The position numbers and the translations under genes are program-made. Of a DNA stretch of 64,000 nt, positions 60,309 through 64,000 are shown piece by piece (position 1 is the first letter of the stretch; every line of letters begins with the position of its first letter). Source of the DNA: Sphingomonas sp. (GTDB lineage Bacteria > Pseudomonadota > Alphaproteobacteria > Sphingomonadales > Sphingomonadaceae); NCBI GenBank assembly GCA_019635535.1, contig JAHBZH010000001.1:2570995-2634994 (forward strand). Direction: 5' to 3'. The notes beneath the pieces are model-generated. The model was given only the letters and a program-made list of their open reading frames with translations, ran no database searches and was not told the DNA's origin.

Positions 60309-61508
60309 ATGACCGACCTCTTCTCGAAATTCGATCCGCTGATCGCCACCCGCGAAGGCCTGCTCGCGACCGGCGTCAAGGACCCGTTCGGCCTGGTGAT
60401 GGAGAAGGTCCTCTCCCCCACCCGCGCGATCTGCAACGGGAAGGAGACCATCCTTCTCGGCACCTACAATTATATGGGCATGACGTTCGATCCCGACGTC
60501 ATCGCCGCCGGCCATGCGGCGCTGGACGCCTTCGGCTCCGGTACCACCGGCAGCCGCGTCCTCAATGGCACCTATCAGGGCCACAAGGAATGCGAGGACG
60601 CGCTCAAGGACTTCTACGCCATGGATCACGCCATGGTGTTCTCGACCGGCTATCAGGCCAATCTCGGCATCATCTCCACCATCGCCGGCAAGGGCGATTA
60701 TGTCGTCCTCGACATCGACAGCCACGCGAGCATCTATGACGGCTGCGCGATGGGCAATGCCGAGATCGTGCCGTTCCGCCACAACGATATCGGCGCGCTG
60801 GAAAAGCGCCTGGCGCGCATTCCGGAGGGCGCGGGCAAGCTGGTCGTGCTCGAAGGCGTCTATTCGATGCTGGGCGATGTCGCGCCATTGAAGGAAATGG
60901 TCGCCGTCTCCAAGGCCGCCGGTGCGATGGTGCTGGTGGACGAGGCCCATTCGATGGGTTTCATCGGCCCCAACGGCCGCGGCGTCGCCGAGGACCAGGG
61001 CGTGCTGGACGATTGCGACTTCATCATCGGCACCTTCTCCAAGTCGGTCGGCACGGTCGGCGGCTTCTGCGTTTCGAACCATCCCAAGTTCGAAATCCTG
61101 CGCCTGGTCTGCCGCCCCTATGTCTTCACCGCCTCGCTGCCGCCGAGCGTCGTCGCCACCGCCGCGACCTCGATCCGCAAGCTGATGGACGTCCCCGCCA
61201 AGCGCGCGCATCTGTGGGACAACAGCAAGCGGCTCCATGCCGGCCTCAAGGGGCTCGGTTTCCAGCTCGGCACCGACGAGCCGCAATCCGCGATCATCGC
61301 GGTGATCATGCCCGATCTCGAGAAAGGCGCGGCAATGTGGGAGGCGCTGCTGGAAGGCGGCCTCTACGTCAATCTCGCCCGCCCGCCCGCCACGCCGGCC
61401 AACATGACGTTGCTGCGCTGCTCGCTCTGCGCCGAGCACAGCGATGCCGAGGTGGATGAAATCCTCGCCATTTTCGAGAAAGCCGGGAAAGCCACCGGCA
61501 TCATCTGA
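60309..61508 (+). CDS. spt: serine palmitoyltransferase
   Basis: 399 residues from ATG 60309. A PLP enzyme (alpha-oxoamine synthase family) that condenses serine with an acyl thioester to 3-ketodihydrosphingosine, the first step of sphingolipid synthesis. It reads as a close relative of Sphingomonas SPT: TILLGTYNYMGMTFDPDVIAAG, GSGTTGSRVLNGTYQGH, LDIDSHASIYDG (His139 stacking on PLP), VDEAHSMGFIGPNGRG (Asp211/His214) and the PLP-binding Lys245 in GTFSKSVGTVGGF. It begins about 20 residues later than SPT of S. paucimobilis. It forms a pair with the upstream ACP gene. Confidence 0.95.
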   Translation: MTDLFSKFDPLIATREGLLATGVKDPFGLVMEKVLSPTRAICNGKETILLGTYNYMGMTFDPDVIAAGHAALDAFGSGTTGSRVLNGTYQGHKECEDALKDFYAMDHAMVFSTGYQANLGIISTIAGKGDYVVLDIDSHASIYDGCAMGNAEIVPFRHNDIGALEKRLARIPEGAGKLVVLEGVYSMLGDVAPLKEMVAVSKAAGAMVLVDEAHSMGFIGPNGRGVAEDQGVLDDCDFIIGTFSKSVGTVGGFCVSNHPKFEILRLVCRPYVFTASLPPSVVATAATSIRKLMDVPAKRAHLWDNSKRLHAGLKGLGFQLGTDEPQSAIIAVIMPDLEKGAAMWEALLEGGLYVNLARPPATPANMTLLRCSLCAEHSDAEVDEILAIFEKAGKATGII

Positions 61509-61581
61509 GGGAAGGCAAACTGAGGTGTCCACGGCCGAAATGCTTTCCATCTTGTTAACCTTGTTCTACTAATCCGCCGCC

Positions 61582-63600
61582 ATGGCGGACGAAGGGACCG
61601 AACCCGTTCCCGAGGAGGGCGTCCCGTCGACCTGGCGGGCCGTGTGGGTGAGCGCCGCTGCCCTGCTGGCGACGCTCGCTCTTATCGCGCTCATCTTCAT
61701 GATCACCTGGGCCAATCGTGCCCGCGACGATGCGATCGAATGGGAGCGGCGCACCTATGAAGTGGTCGTACTGACCCGCACGATCGACGCCGGCATCGCC
61801 CGATCGGAGGCCGCGCTCGGCCGCTACGTGCTCGACGAGCAGCGCCAGACCGGCACCGATTATTACAACGAATGGCGCGCGGCCAGCTACCAGATCGGCC
61901 AGCTCCGCCGCCTGCTGCGCCAGGATACGGAGCAGACCCGTCGCGCCGCCCGGCTCGCCGAATTGTTCGACCAACGCAACGGGGAGCTGGCGCCCGCCGC
62001 CAGCGCGGCGGAGCGGGGCGAGGGCCAAGGCGGGCTCGGACTGCTCTATCAAGCCGCCGCGGCGCCGACCCTGCCCGAGCTGCGCGAACTGTTGCAGGAA
62101 ATCGCCCGCGCCGAGCGCGCCAATCTCAACCGGCGCATGGAGGAAACGCAGGGCTTCGTCGCCCGAGCCGATGCCTATACCGAATGGCTCGGCTGGCTCG
62201 CTATCCTGATCGGACTGGGCGCGGTCGGCCTGGCCGTGCTCGCCTGGCGCTCCTTCCTCGAAGGCAAGCGGGCGCGGCGCGAGGCGGAGAGCGAGGCGAT
62301 CCGCGCGCTGCGGCTGGAGGATGCGGTGCAGGCGCGCACGCAGGAGTTGAGCGAAGCCAATGCCGCGCTGAAGTCGGAGGCCGCCGAACGCGCCGCCGCC
62401 GAGGAAAAGCTGCGCCAGGCCCAGAAGATGGAAGCGGTCGGCCAGCTCACCGGCGGCATCGCCCACGATTTCAACAATATGCTCGCAGTCGTCGTCGGCG
62501 GCCTCGATCTCGCGCGGCGCAAGCTGCACGGTCCCGCCCGCGAGGTGGAATTCCATCTCGACAATGCGATGGACGGCGCCACCCGCGCCGCCGCCTTGAC
62601 CCGCCGCCTGCTCTCCTTCGCCCGCGCCGAGCCGCTGGTGCCCGAGGCGATCGCGCCGTCCGAGCTGGTCGAAGACATGCTCGAACTGGCCGACCGCGCG
62701 CTCGGCGAACGCATTCAGGTCCGCACCCGCTTCGCCGCCGAGTCCTGGCAGGTCTGGGCCGATCGCACCCAGCTCGAGAACGCGATCCTCAATCTCGCCG
62801 TCAACGCGCGCGACGCGATGGACGGCAGCGGCGCGCTCACCATCGCGGTGGACAATGTCACGTTCAAGGACGGCGTCGATGCGCTCGCGCCCGGCGATTA
62901 TGTCCGCATCCAGGTGATCGACACCGGGCGCGGCATCCCGCCGGAGAACCTGCACCGCGTATTCGAGCCTTTCTTCACCACCAAGCCGCTCGGCAAGGGC
63001 ACCGGCCTCGGCCTGTCCCAATTGTTCGGTTTCGCGCGCCAGTCGGGCGGCGACGTCACCATCGCCTCAGAGGTCGGCAAGGGCACGACCGTATCGGTTT
63101 TCCTGCCGCGCTCCGCCGCCACGGAAACCCGAACGGCGATGCGCGCCGCGACGCCGGACGCCGCCGCCATCGCCGACCGCACGGTCATGACGAAAGGCGG
63201 CGCGGCGATTCTGGTGGTGGAGGATGATCCGCGGGTCTGTCGCTCGACCGTGGATGCGCTGGAAGAGCTGGGCCATCGCCCGGTCGCCTGCGCCAGCGGG
63301 CCAGAGGCGCTCGACCTGCTCGCCGACGGCGCGGCGATGGATCTCGTCATCACCGACGTAATGATGCCGGAGATGACCGGCACCGAGCTCGCCGCCCTGA
63401 TCCGTCAGCGCCACCCTGAGCTGCCGGTGATGTTCGTAACCGGCTATGTCGGCGAGGCCGGGGAGACCGAGGACCTGATCGGCGGCGAGCTGCTGCGCAA
63501 GCCGTTCACCGTCGCCGCTCTGGCCGACAGCGTCGCGGCGGCGCTGGCCGGCGCGGTCAGCGGATCGCCCCGCCCCGCCACAGGCGGGGCAGCAGCGTAA
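61582..63600 (+). CDS. hybrid sensor histidine kinase/response regulator
   Basis: 672 residues. Two membrane helices (about 21-43 and 203-223) enclose a CHASE3-like sensor ([35 protein letters not shown]). A coiled coil (235-285) leads to HisKA with His295 in [11 protein letters not shown], then HATPase_c ([62 protein letters not shown]), and a C-terminal receiver with phospho-Asp592 in [14 protein letters not shown]. No output protein is adjacent. It lies 73 bp after spt and may belong to the same region functionally, for example envelope sensing, which is inference. Its last 44 bp overlap the 3' end of the convergent gene. Confidence 0.9.
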   Translation: MADEGTEPVPEEGVPSTWRAVWVSAAALLATLALIALIFMITWANRARDDAIEWERRTYEVVVLTRTIDAGIARSEAALGRYVLDEQRQTGTDYYNEWRAASYQIGQLRRLLRQDTEQTRRAARLAELFDQRNGELAPAASAAERGEGQGGLGLLYQAAAAPTLPELRELLQEIARAERANLNRRMEETQGFVARADAYTEWLGWLAILIGLGAVGLAVLAWRSFLEGKRARREAESEAIRALRLEDAVQARTQELSEANAALKSEAAERAAAEEKLRQAQKMEAVGQLTGGIAHDFNNMLAVVVGGLDLARRKLHGPAREVEFHLDNAMDGATRAAALTRRLLSFARAEPLVPEAIAPSELVEDMLELADRALGERIQVRTRFAAESWQVWADRTQLENAILNLAVNARDAMDGSGALTIAVDNVTFKDGVDALAPGDYVRIQVIDTGRGIPPENLHRVFEPFFTTKPLGKGTGLGLSQLFGFARQSGGDVTIASEVGKGTTVSVFLPRSAATETRTAMRAATPDAAAIADRTVMTKGGAAILVVEDDPRVCRSTVDALEELGHRPVACASGPEALDLLADGAAMDLVITDVMMPEMTGTELAALIRQRHPELPVMFVTGYVGEAGETEDLIGGELLRKPFTVAALADSVAAALAGAVSGSPRPATGGAAA

Positions 63601-64000
63601 GCGCGCCCAGGATCGGCCAGCGCCGCTGCCAGGGCTTCACCTCGATCACCGTGCCGGCATGGCGATTGATCTTCCAGGCGATGTAATCGACCCCGCCGGC
63701 GAAGGTGGTGGTGGCCTTGGCAAGGCGGAGCAAAGTGAGCGCCTTGCCGCCGATCCTTCGCCGTCGCCAGGCCGATGCGCTCGCGTTGGTGCCGGCATCC
63801 GCCACACCGCCCGCCAGCACCGCGCCGCCGATCCGTTCGTAATAAGTGGAATCCGCATCGACGATCGATCCCGACCGTGCCGAGCGCTCTGCGCGCAGCT
63901 CGGCGCCATAAGTAAGCGCGAAGCCGGCACGGAACACCGCCAGCGGATCAGTCTCGCCGTCCGCCATTGTCGGCAAGGTCAGCGCGAACAAGGTAGGCGC
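63557..64000 (-). CDS. unidentified protein, N-terminal part outside the window
   Basis: The frame is open through base 64000, so this is likely the C-terminal part of a longer gene; ATGs at 63991 and 63967 could also be starts. I do not recognise the family with certainty. The visible 147 residues include LAVFRAGFALTYGAELRAERSARSGSIVDADSTYYERIGGAVLAGG and a C-terminus [41 protein letters not shown]. Similar tails occur in sphingomonad proteins near sphingolipid genes, which might make this part of that locus. The 3' end overlaps the histidine kinase gene by 44 bp. Confidence 0.6.
   Translation of the reverse strand, partial: APTLFALTLPTMADGETDPLAVFRAGFALTYGAELRAERSARSGSIVDADSTYYERIGGAVLAGGVADAGTNASASAWRRRRIGGKALTLLRLAKATTTFAGGVDYIAWKINRHAGTVIEVKPWQRRWPILGALTLLPRLWRGGAIR

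Overview
The window is high-GC DNA from an alphaproteobacterium of the Sphingomonadales (Sphingomonas or a near relative). The main evidence is a serine palmitoyltransferase with its own acyl carrier protein (sphingolipid synthesis) at 60.0-61.5 kb. Several large TonB-dependent receptors, REP-like palindromes typical of sphingomonads, and core genes that read as sphingomonad proteins (gltBD, obgE, rplU/rpmA, malate synthase G) agree with this. No species can be named from the sequence alone.

Layout. 1-3.4 kb: end of a TIGR03032-type protein, a small GNAT-like protein, an AlaC-type aminotransferase and a RidA-family deaminase. 3.4-17.5 kb: a catabolic island of two related type-B carboxylesterases, an M28-like protein that seems to have lost its metal site, an MHS transporter, an SDR dehydrogenase, a TetR regulator, an acyl-CoA ligase, a TonB receptor and a spinster-type MFS transporter. 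This island is bracketed by two copies of the 3' end of gltD: the intact gene at 17.5 kb and a 70-bp remnant at 3.6 kb beside a MITE-like element. It carries four matching candidate operators (TWCAC-N10-GTGAA type). 17.5-23.4 kb: glutamate synthase gltD and gltB. 23.7-26.3 kb: a lower-GC accessory islet with a membrane-anchored TIR protein, an overlapping secreted Sel1-repeat protein and an orphan small Cys-rich protein. 26.4-33.1 kb: an RND efflux operon (adaptor, pump, outer-membrane channel) divergent from a TetR gene with twin operators. 33.2-38.2 kb: glutathione-dependent formaldehyde dehydrogenase, a VOC protein, a ferredoxin reductase-like flavoprotein and malate synthase G, followed by a convergent DctA-type symporter.

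39.6-40.7 kb holds decayed genes (a CoA-transferase/universal-stress fusion and a metallo-beta-lactamase-fold remnant). 40.9-51.5 kb is a compact alginate-utilisation locus: TonB receptor, FadR-type GntR regulator, PL6 lyase, PL17 oligoalginate lyase, hexuronate-type MFS transporter and an SDR likely to reduce the 4-deoxy-hexoseulose uronate product. Two matching ACCAAT-N8-ATTGG palindromes sit ahead of the receptor and the PL6 gene. 51.5-53.4 kb is a gene-poor, repeat-bearing stretch with one unrecognised membrane protein next to tRNA-Ser(CGA). 53.6-64 kb is mostly core: hspQ, rplU-rpmA, a GNAT enzyme, a PF10118 hydrolase divergent from a TetR gene, obgE, a nucleotide-sugar-epimerase-like protein, an orphan Pycsar-effector-type membrane protein, acp-spt and a hybrid histidine kinase.

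The most interesting leads are the TIR/Sel1/orphan islet, the island bracketed by gltD 3' ends with its shared operator motif, the two-site alginate regulon and the cyclase-less Pycsar-type effector. Most long open frames opposite real genes are GC-driven shadows and were left out.
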